Notes under the pieces: generated by a model
The model's input: only the letters and a program-made list of their open reading frames with translations
What the model was told of the DNA's origin: nothing
Database searches by the model: none
In this document: in pieces, positions 35,882-44,688 of the stretch
Position numbering within the stretch: position 1 is the stretch's first letter
Layout: each line of letters starts with the position of its first letter
Origin: Cytophagaceae bacterium
Lineage (GTDB): Bacteria; Bacteroidota; Bacteroidia; Cytophagales; Cytophagaceae
Length of the DNA stretch: 64,000 nt
Reading direction: 5' to 3'
Assembly: GCA_029237685.1 (NCBI GenBank)
Contig: JAQZBV010000004.1
Coordinates: forward strand, 1-64,000
Program-made: the position numbers and the translations under genes

Positions 35882-36172
35882 GAACTGAAAACTGAAAACA
35901 GAGAACTGACGTTCGACTCAGTTCTCTGTTTTCAGTTCTCTCAATAGCCTCTGGCTGGCGCCAGTTTTAACTGGTGCCTAAAATAAAATAGAGCTTAAGC
36001 TCGGGGTATGACTTACCGATGTACTTACTATTATCCCGAGCAAATGCTCTATGTGAAAAAAGGCACAAGATAAATCTTGCGCCAGCGCTATAGTTATTTG
36101 AGATCTGAAAATAGAAAACCGAAAACGGACATACAATCAGCTTCTCGGTTTTCAGTTTTCAGTTCTCTGAAG
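35880..36172. repeat. Compound repeat island: two family A hairpins around family H
   Basis: 35880-35941 is a family A inverted repeat (AGAACTGAAAACAGAGAAC words). 35957-36083 is family H: palindromes GGCGCCAGTT-TT-AACTGGTGCC and GGCACAAGAT-AA-ATCTTGCGCC outside, GAGCTTAAGCTC and GAGCAAATGCTC inside, joined by CGGG/CCCG. 36110-36172 is a weaker family A pair that enters the 3' end of the minus-strand gene at 36152. Three elements thus fill one convergent gap. Confidence 0.85.
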
Positions 36173-36400
36173 AGCTTCGTGCAGCCCTACATGCATCTGC
36201 CTGAACCGCTCTATGTATTCAGCCTTGAACGTTTCGTCTTCAACTAATTTGCGAATGTCTTCATCACCGGCGACATCAAACTCACTCACTTTGTAGGTTT
36301 GCTCGTACATGGCCATTTCTAACTTGATCAGGTATTTTTGATTCCAGCTAAACACGGTTGTCTTTACGTGCTCTCCGGGAATTTCTAAGACTATTCTCAT
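36152..36400 (-). CDS. Conserved small protein of unknown function
   Basis: 82 residues, no signal peptide, mixed alpha/beta (MRIVLEIPGE, then VKTTVFSWNQKYLIKLE, then helices DEDIRKLVEDETFKAEY). I recall similar short proteins in many Bacteroidota, without assigned function. Its start overlaps the upstream membrane-protein stop by 4 bp (ATGA), so the two act as a pair. The last residues QRTEN and the TGA are encoded by a family A repeat word, the same as at the rluD end. Confidence 0.75.
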   Translation of the reverse strand: MRIVLEIPGEHVKTTVFSWNQKYLIKLEMAMYEQTYKVSEFDVAGDEDIRKLVEDETFKAEYIERFRQMHVGLHEALQRTEN

Positions 36401-36933
36401 AAGGTTGTTGTGCTAATGGTGGCATGCTTCAATTTTTCAATCAAGCGCAGTTGATGTTTGTATGACCAGGGTTCGAAGACAATCATTTCGATCGGTTTCC
36501 AAAGAATTACCCAGCCTAAAAAAAAGAATGTTTCTCTTCCGAGCATTTGGGAATAATCGCCCAATATCTTCAGTTGATCAAAGGCATAGGCTCCTGTTAG
36601 GCACAGCCAGAGCAGGAAGAGGCATTTCCATAGAAATTTATACCCCTGTCTTTTCATGAGCACTTGTTCCGAAGTATATTCCTGAGCTTTTTCTGCGCAA
36701 TAAAATTTTTTCCATTCTTCCAGTTGCGCCGATGAAAGCGTTGCGCGGTTTAAATGGAGAGATATTTCCAGCTTGTTTTTTAAAGGTGCGCTTTTAATTT
36801 GCTGAAGCGTGCGATCCAACGCATCTGAAAAAGAAAGATAATCTTCTCCGTACCAATACACTGCCCCCGGAACTAACCGATGAGCAGATTGATAAAGGTG
36901 AACGGTATTGGCTTTGATTTCCTTTTCGTGCAT
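36397..36933 (-). CDS. Small membrane protein of unknown function
   Basis: 178 residues. A soluble N-terminal half (about 1-95) with YWYGEDYLSFSDALDRTLQQI is followed by two membrane helices (FLWKCLFLLWLCLTGAYAF and ETFFFLGWVILWKPIEMIVF) and a basic C-terminus. The topology places both ends in the cytoplasm. Family not recognised. It overlaps the 82-residue gene by 4 bp. Confidence 0.7.
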   Translation of the reverse strand: MHEKEIKANTVHLYQSAHRLVPGAVYWYGEDYLSFSDALDRTLQQIKSAPLKNKLEISLHLNRATLSSAQLEEWKKFYCAEKAQEYTSEQVLMKRQGYKFLWKCLFLLWLCLTGAYAFDQLKILGDYSQMLGRETFFFLGWVILWKPIEMIVFEPWSYKHQLRLIEKLKHATISTTTL

Positions 36934-37101
36934 GGCGTTTCAAATAAAAAGATTTTTTCCGATAACAAATAATCCGTGGAAAATATGTGTCAACACCCTC
37001 CTTGTTTTCATTCTAACCTGCTAATAAAGAATGGAATGAATAAATATCACATTTATCTTTTTACTCCTGACCATTTTCATTAATATGCGAATTGTAGACC
37101 T

Positions 37102-40023
37102 ATGAAAGTATCAACCACAGAGCCGTTCCAAATCATTTACTCTTTGCTAGAGCATGAGTTTCTGGGCTATTTGTTTGAGTCCTATGTGGTGCAACTTGAC
37201 CAAAAAGGTCGTTTGACGCTCAAACACCAGAACATCTCTTCTAAGAATGCAGAAGAATTTGCAGCGGGTCTTGATGAAGTGGATTTCAAACTCATCAAGA
37301 TCATGGATGCCATGCAGCAGGATTCCATCATCAAGAAATTCAGTAATAAGAAAGTTACTGCCACAGAGTTTTTCGCTAAAGTATACCATAAGGAAAAGGG
37401 AGACTCTTTACTTCAGGAAGCGATTGCCGCTTACATCGAAGGGAAGAAAGTAGAAGTATTGGATTTGTTGAAGGATAAAATGGTTTTCGAAATGGGCCAT
37501 GACGGGGAACCGACCTGGAAACGCATTGCCATTGCTCCTCAGAAAGCGTCTGTTATTTTTCACTTTGTGAGAAATGAAGACAATACACATTACTATCCGA
37601 CCATCAAATACGACGGAGAACGCGTAGACTTTCAAAGTAAAAACGCGATTCTTGTCACCATACACCCTGCCTGGTTACTGGTGGATAATACCATGTACAG
37701 TTTTGAAAAAGATGTGGATGGAAATAAACTCAGACCTTTCCTCAATAAGAAATACATCCTCATTCCTAAGAAACTAGAGGATACGTATTACGAACGTTTC
37801 ATCAGTCCTTTGATTGCGTCGTTTGATGTGATGGCACGTGGTTTTAGGATCAATACCGAACGTCATGCACCTACGGCTTTGTTGACTTTCGCAGAACTCG
37901 CTCCGGCAGTGGCTCCTGTGAGTTTGTTCGGTGATCAGTCCGAAGAAATTCAGGAAGACGATAAATTAGTATTCAGTTTGTCTTTTAAATACGGCGGCTA
38001 TGCTTTCCCGGCAGACAGTTCGCTGCCATGTTTTGTGAAAGTCGAAAAGAACGGAGACGATGTCTTGTTTCACAAAATCATTCGCGAATCTCCTTGGGAA
38101 AAAGACATCCTTGCTTTTTTCAAAACATACGACATCGATTTCAAAAGAGGAAAGCAAGTGATTGACAAATCAACGGGTTTGTCTTTGCTGAATTCCCTGA
38201 ATAATGTTTTGGTGGAAAAAGGCGTAGCCATTGCACAATCCAATAATGACGGCAAGCGCTATTTCGTAGGTGATTCAACGATCAGCCTGGAAGTGCGTGA
38301 AAACAACGACTGGTTTGATGTGTATGCCATCGTTCGTTTTGGTACGTATGAAATTCCTTTTATTCAGTTAAAGAAATACATTCAGGCGAAGAAGAAGGAA
38401 TTTCTATTGCCGAATGGTGAAATCGCCGTGATTCCGGAAGAATGGTTTACCAAGTATTCGGAATTGTTTGCGTTTGTAGAAGACAGAGACGGACAAATTT
38501 TATTGCAGAAGCACCACCTGGCTTTGGTGAAAGAACTGGAAAACGGAAACCTGGCGAAAGTATCCATTGATAAAAAACTCGAACAGTTACGCGACTTCGA
38601 CAAGATCGACGATGTCCCGCTTCCTATGGGATTCATCGGTGAATTGAGGCCTTACCAGAAGGCTGGTTACAACTGGATGAATTTCCTGAGCCAATATAAT
38701 TTTGGCGGTTGCTTGGCCGATGACATGGGTCTTGGTAAAACCGTACAAACATTGGCTTTGCTGCAACAGCAAAAAGAAAATCATCCCGGCTGCACCAACT
38801 TACTGATCATGCCTACTTCCCTCATCTTTAACTGGGAGATGGAGGCGCGCAAGTTTACACCGGGTATGAAGATATTGAACTACACCGGTATCCACAGAGA
38901 GAAGGACGTCAGTAAATTTAGCGACTACGACCTGGTATTGACTTCTTATGGTACCGTGCGCATGGACATTGAAATCCTAAAGCAAGTGTTTTTCCACTAC
39001 GTCATATTGGATGAATCGCAAGTGATCAAAAATCCTGATTCCATCATTGCGAAGTCGGTGACAGAATTGAAAAGCAAGTACCGTCTAATTCTTACGGGTA
39101 CACCGATAGAAAATTCTACCTTGGATCTTTGGTCTCAGATGTCCTTTGTCAATCCTGGTTTGTTGGGTACTCAGCGTTTCTTTAAAAACGAATTCCTGAA
39201 TCCGATCGAGAAGAAGCACGATGAACTCAAAACCAAAAAACTGTATGCGCTGATCAAGCCGTTTGTGTTGCGCAGACAAAAATCCCAGGTAGTAAAAGAC
39301 TTGCCGGATAAAATAGAAAACGTACAATACTGTTCCATGACCGAGGAACAGGAGAAAGAATACGAAAAAGTAAAATCAAATTATCGCAATTTGATTTTAG
39401 ATTCCATCGAACAAAAAGGTGTAGGGGCTTCGCAGATCCTGTTGTTACAAGGCTTGACACGCTTGCGCCAAATCGCTAACCATCCCATTCTGGCGGAAAG
39501 TGAATATACAGACGGCTCGGGAAAAATGGAAGATGTGGTTCACATGTTGGACAGAGCATTGGCAGAAGACCACAAAATTTTGATCTTTAGTCAGTTTGTA
39601 AAACACCTGCATTTGTATGCGGACTACCTGAAAGAGAAAAATATTGATTTTGCTTACTTAGACGGTTCTACAAAAGAACGTCAAAAAGAAGTAGATAAAT
39701 TTCAGCAAGCAGAGGGCAAACGCATTTTCCTGATTTCTCTAAAAGCAGGTGGATTAGGACTGAACCTCACGGAAGCGGATTACGTGTTCTTGCTGGATCC
39801 ATGGTGGAACCCCGCCATCGAAGCACAAGCCATCGACCGCGCCTACCGGATCGGACAGAAGAACAATGTATTTACTTATAAGTTCATCACAAAAAATACG
39901 GTGGAGGAAAAAATACTCATGCTGCAGCAAAATAAATTGCGTCTGGCACAAGAGCTGATTACAACGGAAGAAAGCTTTGTGAAGAATTTGAGTAAGGAAG
40001 ACATTCAGTCGATATTTGAATAG
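37102..40023 (+). CDS. SNF2-family DNA helicase/translocase
   Basis: 973 residues. An N-terminal region of about 500 residues precedes the Swi2/Snf2 motor: ADDMGLGKTVQTLALL (Walker A, about 539), motif II LDESQVIKNP (DESQ, about 636), LTGTPIENS, then the helicase-C domain with SQFVKHLHLY, SLKAGGLGLNLTEAD (about 880) and DPWWNPAIEAQAIDRAYRIGQ. This is the RapA/HepA-like bacterial SNF2 class with an uncharacterised N-terminus; it moves on dsDNA and remodels protein-DNA complexes. It stands alone, with no methylase or nuclease neighbours. Confidence 0.92.
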   Translation: MKVSTTEPFQIIYSLLEHEFLGYLFESYVVQLDQKGRLTLKHQNISSKNAEEFAAGLDEVDFKLIKIMDAMQQDSIIKKFSNKKVTATEFFAKVYHKEKGDSLLQEAIAAYIEGKKVEVLDLLKDKMVFEMGHDGEPTWKRIAIAPQKASVIFHFVRNEDNTHYYPTIKYDGERVDFQSKNAILVTIHPAWLLVDNTMYSFEKDVDGNKLRPFLNKKYILIPKKLEDTYYERFISPLIASFDVMARGFRINTERHAPTALLTFAELAPAVAPVSLFGDQSEEIQEDDKLVFSLSFKYGGYAFPADSSLPCFVKVEKNGDDVLFHKIIRESPWEKDILAFFKTYDIDFKRGKQVIDKSTGLSLLNSLNNVLVEKGVAIAQSNNDGKRYFVGDSTISLEVRENNDWFDVYAIVRFGTYEIPFIQLKKYIQAKKKEFLLPNGEIAVIPEEWFTKYSELFAFVEDRDGQILLQKHHLALVKELENGNLAKVSIDKKLEQLRDFDKIDDVPLPMGFIGELRPYQKAGYNWMNFLSQYNFGGCLADDMGLGKTVQTLALLQQQKENHPGCTNLLIMPTSLIFNWEMEARKFTPGMKILNYTGIHREKDVSKFSDYDLVLTSYGTVRMDIEILKQVFFHYVILDESQVIKNPDSIIAKSVTELKSKYRLILTGTPIENSTLDLWSQMSFVNPGLLGTQRFFKNEFLNPIEKKHDELKTKKLYALIKPFVLRRQKSQVVKDLPDKIENVQYCSMTEEQEKEYEKVKSNYRNLILDSIEQKGVGASQILLLQGLTRLRQIANHPILAESEYTDGSGKMEDVVHMLDRALAEDHKILIFSQFVKHLHLYADYLKEKNIDFAYLDGSTKERQKEVDKFQQAEGKRIFLISLKAGGLGLNLTEADYVFLLDPWWNPAIEAQAIDRAYRIGQKNNVFTYKFITKNTVEEKILMLQQNKLRLAQELITTEESFVKNLSKEDIQSIFE

Positions 40024-40037
40024 AATGGTTTAGTAAA

Positions 40038-40092
40038 GCTAGGAGCTAGGAGGGACGAGCTAGGTTTTTCGTACCTCCTAGCTCCTAGCTCA
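40038..40092. repeat. Family B hairpin between SNF2 and gamma-CA genes
   Basis: The arm GCTAGGAGCTAGGAGGGACG (40038-40057) pairs with CGTACCTCCTAGCTCCTAGC (40070-40089) with one mismatch. Convergent gap; could end both transcripts. Confidence 0.85.
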
Positions 40093-40097
40093 TCCCT

Positions 40098-40610
40098 TTA
40101 TTTATACCAAGAAGCATACTTCACATAATTATTCGATATCCGATCGATCTGTCCTTTCAGCAATTCTTCTCCGAGGACTTTTATTTTTTTAGCCGGTACA
40201 CCCGCATAAAGACATCCGGATTCTAATCTGGTATTTTCAAGAACAATAGAACCCGCGGCAACCAATACATTGGGCTCTATGTGTGCATGGTCCATAACAA
40301 TGGCACCCATGCCGATCAATACATTGTCCTCAATCGTACAGCCGTGCACAATGGCGTGATGACCGATGGAGACATTGTTGCCGATGGTCAATGGTGCTTT
40401 TTCAAAGGTACAATGCAAACAAGCGCCGTCTTGTACATTGACTTTATTCCCCATGCGGATGCTATTGACATCGCCTCGAATGACGGCATTGAACCAAATG
40501 CTGCAATCGTCTCCTGCAATGACATCGCCGATCACGGTTGCGTTTTCAGATAAATAGACGTTTTTGCCGAATGCGGGAGTTTTACCGAGGATGGTTTTGA
40601 TGAGGGCCAT
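40098..40610 (-). CDS. Gamma-carbonic-anhydrase-like hexapeptide protein
   Basis: 170 residues forming a left-handed beta-helix of hexapeptide repeats (VIGDVIAGDDCSIWFNAVIR and on). Zinc-type histidines: HCTF, IGHHAIVHGC and DHAHIEP fit the His triad of gamma-class enzymes (Cam/CaiE/YrdA group). Conserved NVQDGACLH and RGDVNSI are also present. Carbonic anhydrase activity is uncertain, since many homologues have none shown. It ends WYK, in a convergent gap with family B. Confidence 0.88.
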   Translation of the reverse strand: MALIKTILGKTPAFGKNVYLSENATVIGDVIAGDDCSIWFNAVIRGDVNSIRMGNKVNVQDGACLHCTFEKAPLTIGNNVSIGHHAIVHGCTIEDNVLIGMGAIVMDHAHIEPNVLVAAGSIVLENTRLESGCLYAGVPAKKIKVLGEELLKGQIDRISNNYVKYASWYK

Positions 40611-40616
40611 AAATAA

Positions 40617-40716
40617 GTTGTTAGTTATAAGTTGTTAGTTTTTAGTTAATATTTAGCTTTTAATACCGAATAAGAAATAGTTATCCTGCAATAACTAACA
40701 ACTAACAACTAACAAC
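40617..40716. repeat. Family C inverted repeat in the gamma-CA/polA divergent gap
   Basis: GTTGTTAGTTATAAGTTGTT (left arm, 40617-40647 in full) faces three copies of AACTAAC-type heptamers (40693-40716). They are separated by about 45 bp. It begins 7 bp before the gamma-CA start and ends 40 bp before polA, which are transcribed away from each other. Confidence 0.82.
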
Positions 40717-40756
40717 AATTTTAATTAAATTTAGTACAAATTCTCCCAATTCAATT

Positions 40757-43594
40757 ATGTCAGAAAAGAAGCTTTTCTTACTCGATGCCATGGCACTGAT
40801 CTATCGTGCTCATTTCGCTTTCAGTAAAGCACCACGAATTACTTCCAAAGGATTAAACACCAGTGCTGTGTTTGGTTTTGCCAACAGTTTGCTGGAGATC
40901 ATAAAAAATGAAAAGCCCACGCACATCGGAGTAGCGTTCGATTTACCCGGGCCTACTTTGCGTCATGAGCGCTTTGCAGAATATAAAGCCAATCGTCAGG
41001 AACAACCGGAAGACATTACTGTTGCGATTCCTTTAGTGCGTCGTTTGCTGGAAGCCTTGTGTATCCCTATTTTGGAAATGCCGGGTTATGAAGCTGATGA
41101 TCTAGTGGGAACGTTGGCTAAAAAAGCGGCACGCGAAGGCTTTGATGTGTACATGATGACCATGGACAAAGATTACATGCAGTTGGTGGAAGAGCACATT
41201 TTTCTGTACCGTCCGGCCTACATGGGCAATGGCGCAGAAGTGTATGATATACCTAAAGTATTGGAGCGTTTCGGCATTGCCAATGTCGATCAGGTGAGAG
41301 ACATCCTGGGCTTGCAAGGCGATGCGGTAGATAATATTCCGGGTATACCGGGCATCGGAGAAAAGACTGCGCAGAAACTCATTGCACAATATGGCTCGGT
41401 AGAAAATTTGATAGCCAATGCACACGAACTGAAAGGCAAACAAAAAGAAAACGTCGTCAACTTTGCTGAGCAAGGTTTGTTGTCAAAAGAATTGGCAACC
41501 ATAGACCTCAATGTGCCTGTTGAGTTTGATGAAAAGGCCTTGTTGCAATGCGAACCGAAGAGAGAATTATTGATTCCTCTTTTAGAAGAACTGGAATTCA
41601 AGAACCTGAGCAAACGCTTGCTAGGCGAGGAGTTGCCGATCGTTTCGATCACTCCTGCTGTTTCCAAAGCTAAAAAACCTAAGATCTCTTCGGAAGGAAC
41701 ACTTTCACTGTTTGGTGGAACAGCACCAACGGAAGTAGTAGTAGCAGAAGGAGATGAGTCGGAGGAAAGAGAAGACGTACAAAAAGACACTATCCATACC
41801 CGCATCCACGATTACAGAACGGTAGATACAGAAGCGCTCATGCAATCTTTATTATCGCATTTGCTCTTGCAAAAAGAAGTCTGCTTCGATACAGAAACGA
41901 CTTCGTTGGACTCGAAAGATGCGGAGTTGGTCGGTTTGTCTTTCGCTTACTTGGCCGGTGAAGCATTTTATGTTCCGGTGCCTGCTGATCGTGCAGAAGC
42001 ACAACGTATTGTCAATGTCTTTCAGCCCTTCTTCGCAGAGGAGTCCATTACCAAGATTGGTCAAAACATAAAGTATGATATTTTAGTATTAAAAAATTAT
42101 GGCATCGATGTCAAAGGACCTTTGTTCGATACCATGATTGCCCATTACCTGCTGGAGCCGGACATGCGCCACAACATGGACATGCTCTCTTCCGTGTACC
42201 TGAATTACAAACCGGTATCCATTGAAGAATTGATCGGCAAGAAAGGCGTTTCGCAAGGAAACATGCGGGATGTAACCATAGACAAGATTACGGCTTACGC
42301 CAGTGAAGATGCTGACGTGACCTTGCAGCTCAAACATTTTTTTGCACCGATGCTGAAAACAGCGGAACAAGAGAAATTATTCAACGAAGTAGAAACACCG
42401 CTTTCGCAAGTATTGGCTGACATGGAGTTTGAAGGTGTAAAGATTGACTCTTCGGCGCTGAAAGACTATTCGCAGATACTGGCAGGAGAAATTGTAGAGT
42501 TGGAGAAAAGCATCTATGCTACGGCTGGCGTACAGTTCAACATTTCTTCTCCCAAACAATTGGGCGAGGTATTGTTTGAAACGTTGAAGATTGATCCGGG
42601 GGCGAAGAAAACAAAGACAGGACAATATGCAACGGGAGAAGAAGTGTTGTCGAAACTTTCCGAACATGCGATCGTCAATGACATCTTGTCCTTCCGTGAA
42701 TTACAAAAATTAAAATCGACCTACATCGATGCCTTGCCTCAGTTGATCCACCCATCGGACAACAGAGTACATACCAGTTACAACCAGGCTGTAGCGGCTA
42801 CCGGACGATTGAGTTCTACCAATCCCAATTTGCAAAACATACCGATCCGTACAGAGCGAGGCAAAGAAATCCGCAAAGCCTTTGTCAGCAAAGGAGAAGG
42901 TTGGAAATTATTATCGGCGGATTACTCGCAGATTGAATTGCGCATCATGGCCGACTTCAGTAAGGATGCGACCATGATCGAAGCGTTTTCCAAAGGAGAA
43001 GACATTCACAACGCCACGGCCTCCAAAGTATTTGGAGTAGCCAAAGAAGAAGTGAGCTCAGACATGAGACGCAAAGCCAAGATGGTAAACTTCGGGATCA
43101 TCTATGGGATTTCGGCGTTTGGTTTATCGCAGCGCTTGAGCATTCCACGCAAAGAAGCCGCGGAAATCATAGATTCTTATTTCGAGCAATTCCCTGGCAT
43201 AAAAAGCTACATGGACAGTTCAATTGTCAAAGCAAGAGAATATGAATATGTTGAAACAATCTTAGGACGCAGAAGGTATTTGAGAGATATCAATTCACGA
43301 AACTTCACACTGAGAGGCTTTGCCGAGCGAAATGCCATCAATGCACCGATACAAGGCAGTGCGGCCGATTTGATCAAATTGGCCATGATCAATATTCAAA
43401 ACTGGATCAAATCAGAAAAGATACAATCCCGCATGACCATGCAGGTACACGATGAATTGGTGTTTGACGTGAAAGAAGAAGAACTGGCATTAGTCACCGA
43501 AAAGGTCAGAGGCTTCATGCAAAATGCCATTCAATTGTCTGTGCCTTTGGAAGTTGGAATAGGAGTTGGGGATAATTGGCTGGAAGCGCATTAG
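40757..43594 (+). CDS. polA: DNA polymerase I
   Basis: 945 residues with all three activities predicted. The 5'-3' exonuclease (about 1-290) has LLDAMALIYRAH, YEADDLVGTLAKKA and the helix-hairpin-helix GIPGIGEKTAQKL. The 3'-5' exonuclease keeps the DEDD residues: CFDTETTSLD (about 375), GQNIKYDILVLKN and YASEDADVTL, so proofreading looks intact. The polymerase has motif A DYSQIELRIMA (about 721), motif B RRKAKMVNFGIIYG and motif C MQVHDELVFD (about 897). It removes primers and fills gaps. Upstream: family C repeat; downstream: family A hairpin with a T tract. Confidence 0.96.
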   Translation: MSEKKLFLLDAMALIYRAHFAFSKAPRITSKGLNTSAVFGFANSLLEIIKNEKPTHIGVAFDLPGPTLRHERFAEYKANRQEQPEDITVAIPLVRRLLEALCIPILEMPGYEADDLVGTLAKKAAREGFDVYMMTMDKDYMQLVEEHIFLYRPAYMGNGAEVYDIPKVLERFGIANVDQVRDILGLQGDAVDNIPGIPGIGEKTAQKLIAQYGSVENLIANAHELKGKQKENVVNFAEQGLLSKELATIDLNVPVEFDEKALLQCEPKRELLIPLLEELEFKNLSKRLLGEELPIVSITPAVSKAKKPKISSEGTLSLFGGTAPTEVVVAEGDESEEREDVQKDTIHTRIHDYRTVDTEALMQSLLSHLLLQKEVCFDTETTSLDSKDAELVGLSFAYLAGEAFYVPVPADRAEAQRIVNVFQPFFAEESITKIGQNIKYDILVLKNYGIDVKGPLFDTMIAHYLLEPDMRHNMDMLSSVYLNYKPVSIEELIGKKGVSQGNMRDVTIDKITAYASEDADVTLQLKHFFAPMLKTAEQEKLFNEVETPLSQVLADMEFEGVKIDSSALKDYSQILAGEIVELEKSIYATAGVQFNISSPKQLGEVLFETLKIDPGAKKTKTGQYATGEEVLSKLSEHAIVNDILSFRELQKLKSTYIDALPQLIHPSDNRVHTSYNQAVAATGRLSSTNPNLQNIPIRTERGKEIRKAFVSKGEGWKLLSADYSQIELRIMADFSKDATMIEAFSKGEDIHNATASKVFGVAKEEVSSDMRRKAKMVNFGIIYGISAFGLSQRLSIPRKEAAEIIDSYFEQFPGIKSYMDSSIVKAREYEYVETILGRRRYLRDINSRNFTLRGFAERNAINAPIQGSAADLIKLAMINIQNWIKSEKIQSRMTMQVHDELVFDVKEEELALVTEKVRGFMQNAIQLSVPLEVGIGVGDNWLEAH

Positions 43595-43596
43595 CA

Positions 43597-43680
43597 GAGA
43601 ACTGAAAACAGAGAACAGAAAACTGAAAGCTAGGCGATATCCTCAGTTTTCTGTTCTCTGTTTTCAGTTTTCAGTTTTTT
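43597..43680 (+). terminator. Family A hairpin with T tract after polA
   Basis: The 30-nt arm starting GAGAACTGAAAACAGAGAAC (43597-43626) pairs with 43643-43672 with one mismatch. A TTTTTTT run (43674-43680) follows, so this family A copy can also serve as an intrinsic terminator for polA. tpiA follows on the same strand. Confidence 0.8.
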
Positions 43681-43730
43681 TAGTTTACATTTAGTCGCTT
43701 AATTTTATTATCAATATCAATACATACATC

Positions 43731-44483
43731 ATGAGAGCAAAAATTGTTGCCGGTAACTGGAAAATGAATAAAACATTGGAAGAAGGATTGTCTCTTGCTT
43801 CTGAAGTAGTCAATATGGTCGCTGACGAAGTAAGCGGCGATGTAAAAGTAGTATTGTGTACTCCATCTATATATTTGCATGCAGTAGGTAAACTGGTAAG
43901 CGGTAAAGTTTCTTTAGGCGCGCAAAACGCGTATGAAAAAGAATCAGGAGCTTACACCGGCGAAGTATCTCCTGCGATGTTGGCGACTGTAGGCGTAAAA
44001 TATGTGATCCTAGGTCACAGCGAACGCAGAGAATATTTCGGTGAAACGAATGCGCAATTGGCGGAACGTGTCAACCTGGTATTGAAGCAAGGCCAAACGC
44101 CTCTTTTCTGCTGCGGAGAAACGTTGCAACAAAGAGAAAAAGGCATTCACCTTGATTTTGTAAAACAACAGTTGACAGAAAGTTTGTTTCACCTGTCAGC
44201 AGAACAAATCGCGAAAGTAGTAATCGCTTACGAACCCATCTGGGCGATTGGTACAGGCGTAACGGCGTCGAAAGAACAAGCACAGGAAATGCATGCACTA
44301 TTGCGTGCTCACCTGGCTTCTAAATACGGACAAGTAGCAGAATCTATTTCTATCCTTTACGGTGGAAGCTGCAAGCCGGACAATGCACAGGAATTGTTTG
44401 CCTGCAAAGACATTGACGGCGGATTGATCGGCGGAGCTTCATTGAAGGCTCGTGATTTCGTTGACGTGATCAAATCGTTTTAA
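43731..44483 (+). CDS. tpiA: Triosephosphate isomerase
   Basis: 250 residues, TIM barrel, full length. Active-site residues: Asn9 and Lys11 in GNWKMNKT, His (about 95) in LGHSERR, Glu (about 168) in AYEPIWAIGTG, and the phosphate loop LYGGSCKPDNA. It interconverts DHAP and GAP in glycolysis. It has its own intrinsic terminator directly downstream. TACATTTAG at 43688 could be a -7 box, but no clear -33 box was seen. Confidence 0.96.
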   Translation: MRAKIVAGNWKMNKTLEEGLSLASEVVNMVADEVSGDVKVVLCTPSIYLHAVGKLVSGKVSLGAQNAYEKESGAYTGEVSPAMLATVGVKYVILGHSERREYFGETNAQLAERVNLVLKQGQTPLFCCGETLQQREKGIHLDFVKQQLTESLFHLSAEQIAKVVIAYEPIWAIGTGVTASKEQAQEMHALLRAHLASKYGQVAESISILYGGSCKPDNAQELFACKDIDGGLIGGASLKARDFVDVIKSF

Positions 44484-44502
44484 TTGATTAAAAAATAATT
44501 AC

Positions 44503-44546
44503 AAATCCCTCCCATAGTTTTATTTAATGGCTATCGGAGGGATTTT
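44503..44546 (+). terminator. Rho-independent terminator after tpiA
   Basis: The stem AAATCCCTCC (44503-44512) pairs with GGAGGGATTT (44536-44545), extended by ATAG/CTAT, with a following TTAT. Located 20 bp after the stop. Confidence 0.75.
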
Positions 44547-44568
44547 ATATGTTATGGAATCTTAGATT

Positions 44569-44660
44569 GGGTGTCAGGTCTTTCGACCTGACACGGATGG
44601 ATTGAAAATCGAAGTTCTTTACTAACGGCCAACAGTGTCAGGTCGAAAGACCTGACACCC
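44569..44660. repeat. Family F paired palindromes between tpiA and prmA
   Basis: GTGTCAGGTC-TTTC-GACCTGACAC (44571-44594) and GTGTCAGGTC-GAAA-GACCTGACAC (44635-44658) are perfect palindromes and reverse complements of each other, plus GGG/CCC at the outer ends. Each can fold alone, or the whole can form one long stem. BIME-like; no T tract follows. Confidence 0.9.
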
Positions 44661-44688
44661 ACTAAATACCTTCTCAACATTATTCTCG

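Noticed and set aside
41102-41805. Long minus-strand frames inside polA
   Set aside because: They are shadows of a clear coding gene with all polymerase motifs.
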